From positions 124,001-188,000 of the forward strand of contig SEBV01000010.1 of the NCBI GenBank assembly GCA_004172865.1: 64,000 nucleotides of DNA, written 5' to 3'. This document shows, piece after piece, positions 18,432-28,194 of the stretch. Source of the DNA: Gammaproteobacteria bacterium. GTDB taxonomy: Bacteria > Pseudomonadota > Gammaproteobacteria > Pseudomonadales > Cellvibrionaceae. The translations under genes and the position numbers were made by a program. Under the pieces are notes generated by a model. It had not been told where the DNA came from, did not search any database, and was given only the letters and a program-made list of their open reading frames with translations. How positions within the stretch are numbered: position 1 is the first letter of the stretch; every line of letters starts with the position of its first letter.

Positions 18432-18484
18432 ATAAAAAAACGCTCCTAGGCCTGCTTCTTTTGAAACCCAGGGGGAGCGTTTCA
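18432..18484 (-). terminator. Terminator-like hairpin between sucB and lpd
   Basis: Read on the minus strand: AAACGCTCC ... GGAGCGTTT followed by a T run. It stands in the 149-bp sucB-lpd gap and may attenuate transcription from sdh-sucAB into lpd. Confidence 0.65.
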
Positions 18485-18490
18485 AAAAAA

Positions 18491-19696
18491 TTAAATCTCT
18501 AACAAAATACGCGCTGGATCTTCAAGTAAATCTTTGATCGCAACCAGGAATTGCACTGCATCTTTACCGTCCAACAAACGGTGGTCGTAAGACAGCGCCA
18601 AATACATCATCGGCAAAATTTCTACTTTACCGTTAACCGCCATTGGGCGCTCCTGGATTTTGTGCATGCCGAGAATTGCTGATTGCGGCAAGTTCAAAAT
18701 TGGCGTCGACAACAAAGAACCAAAAGTACCGCCATTGGTGATGGTAAAAGTACCACCAGACATTTCTTCAATGCCTAACTTACCATCACGAGCGCGCAAA
18801 CCGAAATCACGAATAGTATTTTCGATACCAGCCAAGCTCATATTTTCTGCGTTACGCAATACTGGAACTACGAGGCCTTTCTCGGTGGAAACTGCAACAC
18901 CGATATCCTGATAACCGTGGTAAACGATATCGTTGTTATCAATAGACGCGTTCACTGCAGGGAAACGGCGCAATGCTTCGGCCGCAGCTTTTACGAAGAA
19001 GCTCATAAAACCTAAACGAGTGCCGCCGTGGGTTTTTTCGAATTGATCTTTGTACTTCGCACGCAATGCCATAATTGGAGCCATGTTCACTTCGTTAAAA
19101 GTGGTCAACATGGCAGTTGTGCTTGAAGCTTCAAGCAAACGTTCAGCAATACGCTTACGCAAGCGAGTCATAGGTACGCGTTTTTCTACGCGATCGCCCA
19201 CTGCCTGAATTGGCGCAACTGGAGCAGCAATACTTGGAGCAGCGGTTGGAACTGCTTTCAAATGGTTGGCTACGTCTTCTTTTAATACGCGGCCGCCTTT
19301 GCCAGTGCCATCAACAGCGGCAGTGTTTACATTTTTCTCATCAGCCAACTTGCGAGCAGCTGGATTTACCAATTTATCACCGCTAGCGGCTGAAGCAGCA
19401 GCGGGTGCCGGTGTAGCAGCTGGCGCTGAAGGAGTCGCAGCAGGAGCGGCGGCTGCAGCACCTTCAACAAAAATGGCAATAACTTCATTGCTCAGAACTG
19501 TGTCGCCTTCGCCTTTCTTGATTTCAGAAATGCTACCGTCGGCCGGTGCTACTACTTCCAAAACCACTTTATCAGTTTCGATATCTACAATTAATTCATC
19601 ACGTTTAACCGCTTCACCTGGCTTTTTGTGCCAGGTTGCGATGGTGCCATCAGCGACTGATTCGGGGAATGTTGGGGCTTTAATTTCGATACTCAT
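18491..19696 (-). CDS. sucB: 2-oxoglutarate dehydrogenase E2, dihydrolipoyl succinyltransferase
   Basis: 401 residues. One N-terminal lipoyl domain with Lys43 in [12 protein letters not shown], an Ala/Pro/Ser-rich linker (~78-108), the peripheral subunit-binding domain ([24 protein letters not shown] at ~110-142), and a catalytic acyltransferase domain ending in [12 protein letters not shown] with His372 and Asp376. Transfers succinyl from lipoamide to CoA and forms the core of the complex. 57 bases downstream of sucA on the same strand. Confidence 0.97.
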   Translation of the reverse strand: MSIEIKAPTFPESVADGTIATWHKKPGEAVKRDELIVDIETDKVVLEVVAPADGSISEIKKGEGDTVLSNEVIAIFVEGAAAAAPAATPSAPAATPAPAAASAASGDKLVNPAARKLADEKNVNTAAVDGTGKGGRVLKEDVANHLKAVPTAAPSIAAPVAPIQAVGDRVEKRVPMTRLRKRIAERLLEASSTTAMLTTFNEVNMAPIMALRAKYKDQFEKTHGGTRLGFMSFFVKAAAEALRRFPAVNASIDNNDIVYHGYQDIGVAVSTEKGLVVPVLRNAENMSLAGIENTIRDFGLRARDGKLGIEEMSGGTFTITNGGTFGSLLSTPILNLPQSAILGMHKIQERPMAVNGKVEILPMMYLALSYDHRLLDGKDAVQFLVAIKDLLEDPARILLEI

Positions 19697-19753
19697 TACT
19701 ATTCCTTCTCTCTCGGCTTGATATTAGTTAGTTACGCGGACTTATTTTTGCGT

Positions 19754-22588
19754 TCAGTTTTGAACGGTCAGCGCCAGATTTACAAAACGGTTTTGCTCTT
19801 CAATATGCGCAGACATATAACCGCCCGCTGGTGCAGCCGAAGCTTCGCGACCTACATATTCCAAGTACAGATTTGGATATAGATCGTGAGCCATGCGACG
19901 TAAATGGTGTTGGCTGCTGTACCAGGCACCCTGGTTCATCGGCTCTTCCTGACACCACGCAATGCTCTTCACATTTTTGTATTTGCTGAGGATGTTTTTC
20001 AATTCAACATCCGGGAACGGATACAACTGCTCCAAACGAATGAAAGCAACATTCTCTTGTTTGCGTTCAGTGCGCTCTTCCAACAAGGTGTAATAAACCT
20101 TGCCGCTACATAAAATCACACGCTCAACTTTGTCTGCATTAACCGCATCATCAATTACGTTTTGGAAATGACCGTTCGCCAATTCTTCCAAGGTTGATGT
20201 TGCTAACTTATGGCGCAACAAAGATTTCGGGCTCATCACAATCAACGGACGACGCATTGGGCGAATCGCTTGACGACGCAACATATGGAACACTTGCGCC
20301 GGAGTCGATGGAATACAAACCTGAATATTGTGCTCAGCACACAGCTGCATAAAACGCTCTAAACGTGCAGATGAATGCTCTGGGCCCTGACCTTCATAAC
20401 CGTGTGGCAACAACATCGTCAAGCCGCACAAACGACCCCACTTGTGTTCACCCGAAGTGATGAATTGGTCGATAACCACTTGCGCGCCGTTGGCGAAGTC
20501 ACCGAATTGCGCTTCCCAAATCACAAGACCTTTCGGTGCTGTGGTGGCGTAGCCGTATTCAAATGCAAGAACCGCTTCCTCTGACAAGTAAGAATCGTAC
20601 AAATCAAATCTAGGCTGATCGGCATTAAGGTTAGCAATAGGCGTGTAAGACTGACCATCTTTCTGGCTGTGAACTACCGCATGGCGATGCGAGAAAGTGC
20701 CACGACCGACATCTTGTCCGGTCATACGAATTTCATAACCTTGCTCAAGCAAGGTTGCGTAAGCCAAGGTCTCCGCCATACCCCAGTTAAGTGCTAAAGC
20801 ACCACCGGCCATTTTGCGACGATCTTCGTAAATTTTTTCAACTTGCTTTTGCACCACTATGCCTTCTGGGATAGTTAGCATTTTACTGGCAACAGATTGC
20901 AAGGTTTTTAAATCAATACCAGTATCAGCGGGTGTTAACCAATCGTGACCAATATAGGGAGACCAATCCACAAACAATGAACGATCTGGTTCGCTCACCA
21001 AACCGCTGGCGACGTGTTCGCCGCGATCCAATGCCGCACGGTAATTAGTTGTTAATTCATCTGATGTTGTTTGCGACAACAAATTTGCAGCAACCAATTT
21101 CTCGGCATATAAGGTACGAGTAGTTTTTTGATTGCGGATGACTTGATACATCAATGGCTGGGTAGCTGAAGGCTCGTCAGTCTCATTGTGACCACGGCGA
21201 CGATAGCAAACCAAATCGATCACTACATCTTTTTTGAATTCGTAACGGTAATCAACCGCCAACTGCGCAATAAACAACACCGCTTCTGGATCATCACCGT
21301 TCACGTGAAAAATCGGTGCCTCGATCATTTTGGCAACGTCGGTGCAATACTCAGTTGAACGAGAATCTTCACGTTTGTTGGTGGTAAAACCAACCTGGTT
21401 GTTGATCACGATGTGCAAAGTACCGCCAGTGCCGTAAGCGCGAGTTTGAGACATTTGGAATGTCTCCATCACTACGCCCTGACCTGCAAATGCAGCATCG
21501 CCGTGCACATTGATTGGTACCACTTTAGCGCCGGTTTTGTCTTTGCGACGATCTTGACGCGCGCGCACAGAACCTTCAACTACCGGAGAAACGATCTCCA
21601 AATGCGATGGGTTGAATGCCATGGCCAAATGCAATTCACCACCAGGAGTCATCAAGTTCGATGAGAAACCAGAGTGATATTTCACGTCGCCAGACGTATT
21701 CAATGAACGCTTGCCATCGAACTCAGCAAACAATTCAGCAGGATTTTTACCGAATACGTTTACCAAGGCATTCAAACGACCACGGTGCGCCATGCCCAAT
21801 ACAATTTCTTTTGCGCCGTAAGTGCCTGAACGTTTTACCAAAGCATCTACGAGTGGAATGAAGCTCTCTCCACCTTCCAAACCGAAGCGCTTGGTACCTG
21901 GGTATTTACTATCAAGATGACGCTCAAGACCTTCGGCAGCAGTCAAACGCTCCAGCAGAGCCAATTTTTGCTCTTTACTAAATTCCGGATTGGAGCGAAC
22001 GCTTTCGAGGCGTTGTTGCAGCCATTGCTTTTCAGCCAAGGGCGTAATGTGCATGATTTCTGCACCTACGTGGCCACAATAGGTTTTTTCAAGCGCATCA
22101 ATAATTTCACGCAGTGGAGCGTCTTCTTTACCGATGTACAAATTACCGGTGTTGAATACGGTATCCAAATCAGCGTTGGTTAAACCATGAAAGCTCAAAT
22201 CGAGATCAGGGATTGGATCACGCGTCATCAAACCCAATGGATCGAGCCGGGCTTTCTGGTGACCGCGGAAACGGTAGGAGCTAATAAGCTGTAGCACTTT
22301 AACTTGCTTGCGCTCGTGCTCAGCGCTAACTGAGCCTGAACCAGCAGCTGCAACTGTGCGTACACGCGATTTACCCAGCTGCTCAAATTGAGCGCGAATA
22401 ACTGAGTGAGGAGTATCTTGCGCTAATACGCCGCTAATGCGAGGTAGCTGATCAAAATAGTTACGCCATTCTTCAGAAACGGCATTGGGATTATGTAAAT
22501 ATGTGTCGTAGAGTTCTTCGACGTATGCAGCGTTCCCACCAGAGATGTGCGAACTACTCCAAAAATGCTCCATAATGCTATCTTGCAT
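19754..22588 (-). CDS. sucA: 2-oxoglutarate dehydrogenase E1
   Basis: 944 residues from the ATG at 22588 (MQDSIMEHFWSSSHISGGNA), chosen over a GTG at 22606 because AGGTGAG lies just upstream and family members start with this M-Q-x-S pattern. Thiamine-diphosphate enzyme that decarboxylates 2-oxoglutarate and succinylates E2 lipoamide. Landmarks: GMAHRGRLNALVNV, HSGFSSNL, HGDAAFAGQGVV (ThDP/Mg region), and C-terminal LLPHGYEGQGPEHSSAR. First suc gene after sdhB, with a gap of about 235 bp that may hold a separate promoter. Confidence 0.97.
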   Translation of the reverse strand: MQDSIMEHFWSSSHISGGNAAYVEELYDTYLHNPNAVSEEWRNYFDQLPRISGVLAQDTPHSVIRAQFEQLGKSRVRTVAAAGSGSVSAEHERKQVKVLQLISSYRFRGHQKARLDPLGLMTRDPIPDLDLSFHGLTNADLDTVFNTGNLYIGKEDAPLREIIDALEKTYCGHVGAEIMHITPLAEKQWLQQRLESVRSNPEFSKEQKLALLERLTAAEGLERHLDSKYPGTKRFGLEGGESFIPLVDALVKRSGTYGAKEIVLGMAHRGRLNALVNVFGKNPAELFAEFDGKRSLNTSGDVKYHSGFSSNLMTPGGELHLAMAFNPSHLEIVSPVVEGSVRARQDRRKDKTGAKVVPINVHGDAAFAGQGVVMETFQMSQTRAYGTGGTLHIVINNQVGFTTNKREDSRSTEYCTDVAKMIEAPIFHVNGDDPEAVLFIAQLAVDYRYEFKKDVVIDLVCYRRRGHNETDEPSATQPLMYQVIRNQKTTRTLYAEKLVAANLLSQTTSDELTTNYRAALDRGEHVASGLVSEPDRSLFVDWSPYIGHDWLTPADTGIDLKTLQSVASKMLTIPEGIVVQKQVEKIYEDRRKMAGGALALNWGMAETLAYATLLEQGYEIRMTGQDVGRGTFSHRHAVVHSQKDGQSYTPIANLNADQPRFDLYDSYLSEEAVLAFEYGYATTAPKGLVIWEAQFGDFANGAQVVIDQFITSGEHKWGRLCGLTMLLPHGYEGQGPEHSSARLERFMQLCAEHNIQVCIPSTPAQVFHMLRRQAIRPMRRPLIVMSPKSLLRHKLATSTLEELANGHFQNVIDDAVNADKVERVILCSGKVYYTLLEERTERKQENVAFIRLEQLYPFPDVELKNILSKYKNVKSIAWCQEEPMNQGAWYSSQHHLRRMAHDLYPNLYLEYVGREASAAPAGGYMSAHIEEQNRFVNLALTVQN

Positions 22589-22823
22589 TCCACTCACCTT
22601 ATTCACGGGTTAATCACTTGGCCCTGAGGTTTAGCGATATTTACCCTGCTATCAACTAGCTATTAGCTACACAATAACGCTCTTCACTTGTGGTAAAAAA
22701 CGCCGCTTTTAAGTCGCTGCTTTTCAGTCGAGATGACAGGTACAGCGAACAGTTTAAAAGCTTAGCCGCAAATGCCGCCAAGCCACAAAATTTTAGCAAC
22801 CGCAGATACAGAAAAGCGCCACC

Positions 22824-23531
22824 TTAGGTAGCGCTCTGTAACAGCATGTTGCGAATATGACCGATTGCTCGAGTCGGGTTAAGGCCTTTCGGACATACCG
22901 CAACACAGTTTTGGATACCATGGCAGCGGAATACGCTAAAGGGGTCATCCAATTTTGACAGGCGTTTTTCAGTCGCCAAATCACGGCTATCCGCCAGGAA
23001 ACGATAGGCTTGTAACAAGCCAGCTGGGCCGATGAACTTATCTGGATTCCACCAGAATGATGGGCAGCTGGTTGAGCAGCAAGCACACAAAATACATTCG
23101 TACAAACCGTCCAGCTTCTCACGATCCTCTGGAGACTGTAGCCTTTCAATAGCTGGGGCCGGCGTGTCATTTTGCAAGTAGGGTTCGATCTTTTTGTACT
23201 GATCGTAGAATTGGGTCATATCAACAACCAAATCACGAATCACTGGTAATCCAGGCAATGGACGCAAAATTAATTTGCCGCTACCACCGGTCGCTTCTGA
23301 AATTGGCTTGATACATGCCAAACCATTTTTGCCATTGATGTTCATACCATCTGAACCGCACACGCCTTCACGACATGAACGACGATAAGCCAAACCTTCG
23401 TCCTGCGCTTTCAATAATTCCAGCACATCCAGAACCATCAAATCTTTACCACCGGTATCCAACTCGTAAGCTTTCATGTACGGCGCTTTATCGGTGTCCG
23501 GGTTGTAGCGATAAACTTCAACTTTTAACAT
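22824..23531 (-). CDS. sdhB: Succinate dehydrogenase iron-sulfur subunit
   Basis: 235 residues. N-terminal ferredoxin domain with the 2Fe-2S cysteines (CREGVCGSDGMNINGKNGL followed by AC) and C-terminal domain with the 4Fe-4S (CILCACCSTSCPS) and 3Fe-4S (CHGIQNCVAVCPKGLNP) ligands. Passes electrons from SdhA flavin to ubiquinone at SdhCD. Starts 15 bases after sdhA in the sdhCDAB operon. Confidence 0.97.
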   Translation of the reverse strand: MLKVEVYRYNPDTDKAPYMKAYELDTGGKDLMVLDVLELLKAQDEGLAYRRSCREGVCGSDGMNINGKNGLACIKPISEATGGSGKLILRPLPGLPVIRDLVVDMTQFYDQYKKIEPYLQNDTPAPAIERLQSPEDREKLDGLYECILCACCSTSCPSFWWNPDKFIGPAGLLQAYRFLADSRDLATEKRLSKLDDPFSVFRCHGIQNCVAVCPKGLNPTRAIGHIRNMLLQSAT

Positions 23532-23546
23532 TTGTCTGTTCCCCGA

Positions 23547-25319
23547 TTAATAAACACGTTTCTTAGGCTGGAAGGCGTCCATAGTGTGCGGTGTGAAATT
23601 CACTGCACGTTTGGTAACACGCTTTTCGCCGGGGAAATAAAGTGAATGACATAACCAGTTGGCATCATCACGATCTTCAAAGTCATCACGCGCATGAGCA
23701 CCGCGAGATTCTTTACGCTCTTCTGCCGCAATTGCAGTAGCTTCAGCAACTTCTAACAAATTTTGCAATTCCAGAGCTTCAATGCGCGCGGTATTGAATG
23801 CATTGCTCTTGTCGGTAATCGATACGTTTTCTATACGCTTACGCAGTTCGGCCAATTGCTCAATACCCTTCTGCATAAACTCACCTTTGCGGAATACGCC
23901 AAAGTAATTTTGCATAATGGTTTGCAGCTCTTTACGCAATACCGCGGCGCTTTCTCCGGTATTGGACGTATTCACTTTGTTCAAACGCGCCATAGCTTTA
24001 TCGATATCAGCTTGTGTTGCGTTTTTATGTTCAACACCTTCACGCAATGCTTTTTCGATGTATATGCCCGCTGCACGACCAAACACCACCAAGTCGAGCA
24101 ATGAGTTGCCGCCTAAACGGTTAGCGCCGTGTACAGATACACAAGCAACTTCACCACAGGCAAACAAACCGTCGATAACAATATCAGTACCGCTGGCATC
24201 TTGCGTTAAGGCTTGACCATGAATATTTGTCGGAACACCACCCATCATATAGTGACAGGTAGGAACCACAGGAACTGCAGCGTAAATCGGATCAACGTGT
24301 GCGAAGGTACGCGATAATTCACAGATACCTGGCAACTTGCTTTCCAGCACTTCTTCACCCAAGTGATCGAGCTTGAGAAGCACGTGATCACCATTTGGAC
24401 CACAACCGTTACCCGCCAAAATTTCAAGAACCATTGAGCGCGCAACTACGTCGCGTCCTGCAAGGTCTTTGGCGTTAGGAGCATAACGCTCCATAAAACG
24501 CTCGCCGTTTTTGTTGATGAGGTAGCCACCTTCACCACGGCAACCTTCTGTTACCAACACTCCAGCTCCGGCAATACCGGTTGGGTGGAACTGCCACATT
24601 TCGATATCTTGCACCGGGAAACCTGCGCGTAACGCCATACCAATACCATCGCCGGTATTGATATGGGCATTAGTAGTAGACGAATAAATACGCCCTGCAC
24701 CACCGGTTGCCAATACAGTTGCCTTGGCTTTTACATAAACGGTTTCGCCATCTTCGATGTTAATCGCAATAACACCAACCACAGCGCCGTCAGCATTCTT
24801 CACCAGGTCTACAGCAAACCACTCGTTCAGGAATACGGTTTTACTTTTAATATTGCCTTGGTAAAGCGTGTGCAATAACGCATGGCCGGTACGGTCCGCT
24901 GCGGCACATGTACGAGCTGCCTGACCACCCTCACCAAAGTTTTTGGATTGTCCACCGAAAGGACGCTGATAAATACGGCCTTCTTCAGTACGTGAAAATG
25001 GCAAACCCATGTGTTCCAATTCGAAAACAGCTTCTGGACCAACCGAGCACATATACTCGATAGCATCCTGGTCGCCGATATAGTCTGACCCTTTTACGGT
25101 GTCATACATGTGCCAGCGCCAATCATCGTTTGGATCAGCACTTGCGATTGCACAAGTGATACCGCCCTGAGCAGATACTGTATGCGAACGGGTTGGAAAT
25201 ACTTTGGTAATTACCGCCGTTTTGTATCCAGATTGAGCCAATTGCAGCGCAGCACGCATGCCAGCACCGCCACCGCCAATTACAATACCGTCAAAAGAGA
25301 TTGTGCGAATGCTAGCCAT
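23547..25319 (-). CDS. sdhA: Succinate dehydrogenase flavoprotein subunit
   Basis: 590 residues. FAD-binding [14 protein letters not shown] at 15-28 and covalent FAD ligand His46 in [10 protein letters not shown]. Active-site features include [20 protein letters not shown] and the late [19 protein letters not shown]. Oxidises succinate to fumarate on the cytoplasmic face of the membrane. Its ATG overlaps the sdhD stop in TAATG, so translation is coupled. Confidence 0.97.
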   Translation of the reverse strand: MASIRTISFDGIVIGGGGAGMRAALQLAQSGYKTAVITKVFPTRSHTVSAQGGITCAIASADPNDDWRWHMYDTVKGSDYIGDQDAIEYMCSVGPEAVFELEHMGLPFSRTEEGRIYQRPFGGQSKNFGEGGQAARTCAAADRTGHALLHTLYQGNIKSKTVFLNEWFAVDLVKNADGAVVGVIAINIEDGETVYVKAKATVLATGGAGRIYSSTTNAHINTGDGIGMALRAGFPVQDIEMWQFHPTGIAGAGVLVTEGCRGEGGYLINKNGERFMERYAPNAKDLAGRDVVARSMVLEILAGNGCGPNGDHVLLKLDHLGEEVLESKLPGICELSRTFAHVDPIYAAVPVVPTCHYMMGGVPTNIHGQALTQDASGTDIVIDGLFACGEVACVSVHGANRLGGNSLLDLVVFGRAAGIYIEKALREGVEHKNATQADIDKAMARLNKVNTSNTGESAAVLRKELQTIMQNYFGVFRKGEFMQKGIEQLAELRKRIENVSITDKSNAFNTARIEALELQNLLEVAEATAIAAEERKESRGAHARDDFEDRDDANWLCHSLYFPGEKRVTKRAVNFTPHTMDAFQPKKRVY

Positions 25320-25690
25320 TAATTAAAACCCCAAAGTATTTCGATGCCCCATACCAGGTAAGTTACGGAAACTCCACCCAATACTACTTGCGCGAAAATG
25401 CGCAATACGGTGGCTTTATTGCCCATCAAACGTACGGTTAAATAGTCGGTTAAGACTGCCCACAAACCAATCCAGGCATGGGTAATAAAAGAAAGCAAAG
25501 TAGCAAAACTGAATACGCGAACCCAAAGCTGACTAAACAAGGCTTGCCATTGTTCGTAGGTTAGATCTGGATTTAACGCTAAATAACCAGTGATAAAAAT
25601 AACATAAGCGGCCATTACAACGCCGCCAACTCGCTGGATCAACCAATCGTAGAGGCCGCTGCGACCAAAACTCGTTACTGAAGTTACCAT
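25319..25690 (-). CDS. sdhD: Succinate dehydrogenase membrane anchor subunit
   Basis: 123 residues from the ATG at 25690 ([20 protein letters not shown]), which overlaps the end of sdhC; an ATG at 25696 would add two residues. Three membrane helices, with the conserved [11 protein letters not shown] and [13 protein letters not shown] segments; the histidine and neighbouring acidic and tyrosine residues belong to the heme b/quinone region. Stop overlaps sdhA start by one base. Confidence 0.94.
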   Translation of the reverse strand: MVTSVTSFGRSGLYDWLIQRVGGVVMAAYVIFITGYLALNPDLTYEQWQALFSQLWVRVFSFATLLSFITHAWIGLWAVLTDYLTVRLMGNKATVLRIFAQVVLGGVSVTYLVWGIEILWGFN

Positions 25691-26058
25691 ACCCATACTC
25701 CCAACAACACGATCAATATGATGGCAATCGTCAGCGCAATCTTCGCGCCCAATTGACCACCTTTAAGGCTTTCGCCTATACCGGAATCCATTAACAGATG
25801 ACGAATACCCATCACGCTGTGATACGCCAAGGCGGACAACACAGACCAGAGTACAAATTTGTAAATGGGATTAGCCAAAGCATCGCGAACAGCGGCAAAG
25901 CTTTCCTGGGAATCCAGGCTTGAATCGAGTATCCAGAGGAGAACGGCTACACCGGCAAAAAGGAAAATACCGGAGAAACGATGAAGAATGGAAACATAGG
26001 CGGTGATAGGAAGCTTAATAGTAGAAATATCGAGGTTGACAGGTCTTTTCTTGTTCAC
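25684..26058 (-). CDS. sdhC: Succinate dehydrogenase cytochrome b556 subunit
   Basis: 124 residues with three membrane helices. Conserved RPVNLDISTIKLPITAYVSI (overlapping RP-x-SP-type start), LHRFSGI quinone-site motif, and AYHSVMGIRHLLMD with the heme-ligand histidine. First gene of the sdhCDAB-suc cluster, divergent from gltA. Overlaps sdhD by seven bases. Confidence 0.96.
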   Translation of the reverse strand: MNKKRPVNLDISTIKLPITAYVSILHRFSGIFLFAGVAVLLWILDSSLDSQESFAAVRDALANPIYKFVLWSVLSALAYHSVMGIRHLLMDSGIGESLKGGQLGAKIALTIAIILIVLLGVWVW

Positions 26059-26117
26059 AGTTTAATTCACCTTTGAGCCCATCGCGGGCAGGTTATAAGA
26101 ATGAGCATCAGCATTCA

Positions 26118-26300
26118 CTAAAATGTAAGATTTTGGGGCAAGGCCGACGCATCCTGCAAGTCGCGCAGCATTATAGAGAGGGAACCTAGGAAATACAAAC
26201 AAAAAGCTGCCTCAAAAGCCAAATCATGGGGATGTTTTTCATACTGAACGCAATAGTTCAATTTTTCTGCAAGATCAATGACTTCCTTGGGTTTTAACAC
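26118..26300 (-). CDS. Possible 60-residue hypothetical protein upstream of sdhC
   Basis: Minus-strand frame opening with GTG (MLKPKEVIDLAEKLNYCVQY by start-codon convention), with a mixed, protein-like composition and one hydrophobic segment (AAFCLYFLGSLSIML). It is not antisense to another gene and ends 60 bases before sdhC. The ribosome site is weak and I recognise no family. It could be a real small protein or a chance frame in the sdhC leader. Confidence 0.35.
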   Translation of the reverse strand: MLKPKEVIDLAEKLNYCVQYEKHPHDLAFEAAFCLYFLGSLSIMLRDLQDASALPQNLTF

Positions 26301-26726
26301 TAATTTACCGTTCTATAAAAGCGCATAAAACAACATCAAATACCCAGCTTGGTGCAAAAATAAGCAGTGAGCTCGAACTTGTCGACAAGTCGCTTATTTT
26401 GATAAAAAAAACTTTTAACAAATACGCCCTATTTATTGGCAAAAACTTTCGTTGCGGCAATTAAGTCATCTATAATGCCGACCGCAAACAAACGGCAAGG
26501 TCGGAAATCGACTGGTCTGAAAAGTAGCTATAAAAGAGCTACATAAGGTTATACATCACTTGAGCATGCAACTTGCAGGTGAACAGCGTCTAAGTCGTAC
26601 TTTGCAATGATGGCCTATTCTTGACCAGCTCCTGAGGAAATGAATATCACCATAGCGATTCACGGGATTTACACTGGGCACATAACTCAAGCACATTAGT
26701 CCTACTAGTAAGCACAGGAGTCAGTA
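26301..26726. other. Divergent sdhC/gltA promoter region
   Basis: 426 bp. A TATAAT at 26471-26476 on the plus strand is a candidate -10 for gltA, without a clear -35 at 17 bp. This would leave a ~250-nt gltA leader, in which I see no known riboswitch. GGAG eight bases before the gltA ATG is the ribosome site. Confidence 0.45.
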
Positions 26727-28007
26727 ATGACTGACAAGAAAGCACACCTAACGATTGATGGTATAGATAGCACGATTGACCTACCTATTTATCCCAGCAG
26801 TGTCGGACCGGACGTTATCGACGTCACCAGTATTACCAAGAATGGCTTTTTCACGTTTGACCCGGGCTTTATGTCCACCGCCGCATGCGAATCCAAGATT
26901 ACTTATATTGATGGCGACGAAGGGATTCTGTTACACCGTGGTTATCCTATCGAACAACTTGCTGTCTCCTCTGATTACATCGAAACTAGTTACCTCCTTC
27001 TCAACGGCGAATTGCCAACTCCCGAGCAAAAAGCCGAATTTGCCCAAGCAATCAAAGACAATTCTACTGTTGACGAATCTGTCATCAACGTTATCAAAAG
27101 CTTCAAACGTGAAGCGCACCCCATGGCCATTTTGTGCAGCGCAGTTGCGGCATTGGCAGGCGTGTATCACGATGAAATTGACATCACTAATGCTGAAAGC
27201 CGCAAGCTAACTGCCTATCGTTTGATTGGTCAGATGCCAACCCTGTCGGCTTTGGTATACAAACACCGTAAAGGTGAAGAATTTATTGCACCGGATAGCA
27301 GCCTGGATTACGCCGAAAATTTCCTGAATATGACCTTCGGTACTGCAGGCAAAGCGCCTAACGTGAGCAAGACTCTCGCTAAAGCAATGGATCGTATTTT
27401 CGTTCTGCATGCTGACCACGAACAAAACGCATCTACCTCTACCGTACGCTTGTCTGGCTCATCAGGCACCAACCCATTCGCGGCAATTGCTGCCGGTATT
27501 TCTACACTTTGGGGCCCTGCTCACGGCGGCGCCAACGAAGCGGTATTGGAAATGCTGGAAGAAATCGGCACTGTGGAAAATATCGAAGCTTGCGTTGCTC
27601 GTGCGAAAGACAAAACTTCAGGCTTCCGTTTAATGGGCTTTGGTCACCGCGTTTACAAAAACTTTGATCCACGCGCAAAAGTAATGAAACAAACCTGCGA
27701 CGAAGTCTTGGGCGAATTAGGTTTGGAAAACTCTCCGTTGTTGGCAATTGCTAAACGTCTTGAGCAAATCGCATTGGAAGATCCTTACTTCATCAGCAAA
27801 AAACTTTACCCGAACGTGGACTTCTATTCAGGCATTATCCTGAAAGCCATTGATATCCCCACTGAAATGTTTACTGTGATTTTCGCCTTGGGCCGTGCTG
27901 TTGGTTGGTACTCTCATTGGGATGAAATGGTTAGCACTTCGTATAAAATCGGCCGTCCACGTCAGTTGTACACCGGCAGTGTGAAACGCGATTATCCAAA
28001 AAAATAA
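26727..28007 (+). CDS. gltA: Citrate synthase (type II)
   Basis: 426 residues, the length of the NADH-sensitive hexameric gammaproteobacterial enzyme. Condenses acetyl-CoA with oxaloacetate. The catalytic triad is recognisable: His in [12 protein letters not shown], His in [16 protein letters not shown], and Asp in [11 protein letters not shown]. An N-terminal small domain with [16 protein letters not shown] is typical. Divergent from sdhCDAB-suc, followed by a strong terminator. Confidence 0.97.
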   Translation: MTDKKAHLTIDGIDSTIDLPIYPSSVGPDVIDVTSITKNGFFTFDPGFMSTAACESKITYIDGDEGILLHRGYPIEQLAVSSDYIETSYLLLNGELPTPEQKAEFAQAIKDNSTVDESVINVIKSFKREAHPMAILCSAVAALAGVYHDEIDITNAESRKLTAYRLIGQMPTLSALVYKHRKGEEFIAPDSSLDYAENFLNMTFGTAGKAPNVSKTLAKAMDRIFVLHADHEQNASTSTVRLSGSSGTNPFAAIAAGISTLWGPAHGGANEAVLEMLEEIGTVENIEACVARAKDKTSGFRLMGFGHRVYKNFDPRAKVMKQTCDEVLGELGLENSPLLAIAKRLEQIALEDPYFISKKLYPNVDFYSGIILKAIDIPTEMFTVIFALGRAVGWYSHWDEMVSTSYKIGRPRQLYTGSVKRDYPKK

Positions 28008-28032
28008 ACCGTTAGATTCATTTAACGATTTT

Positions 28033-28067
28033 AAAAAACCGCCTCTCGAAAGTTAGGCGGTTTTTTT
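28033..28067 (+). terminator. Terminator after gltA
   Basis: AAAAAACCGCCT ... AGGCGGTTTTTTT hairpin with a short loop, 25 bases after the stop. Confidence 0.85.
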
Positions 28068-28194
28068 ATGTTGGATCATAGTGCCGTAACTTATTCATAA
28101 TTGCTTCAGTATTCCCAGCCTAGTATCTTGCACAAATCTACCCTGCACCTTCTATACTCGCTTCACCATCCCATAACAAAAAAGGAATCCTTGC

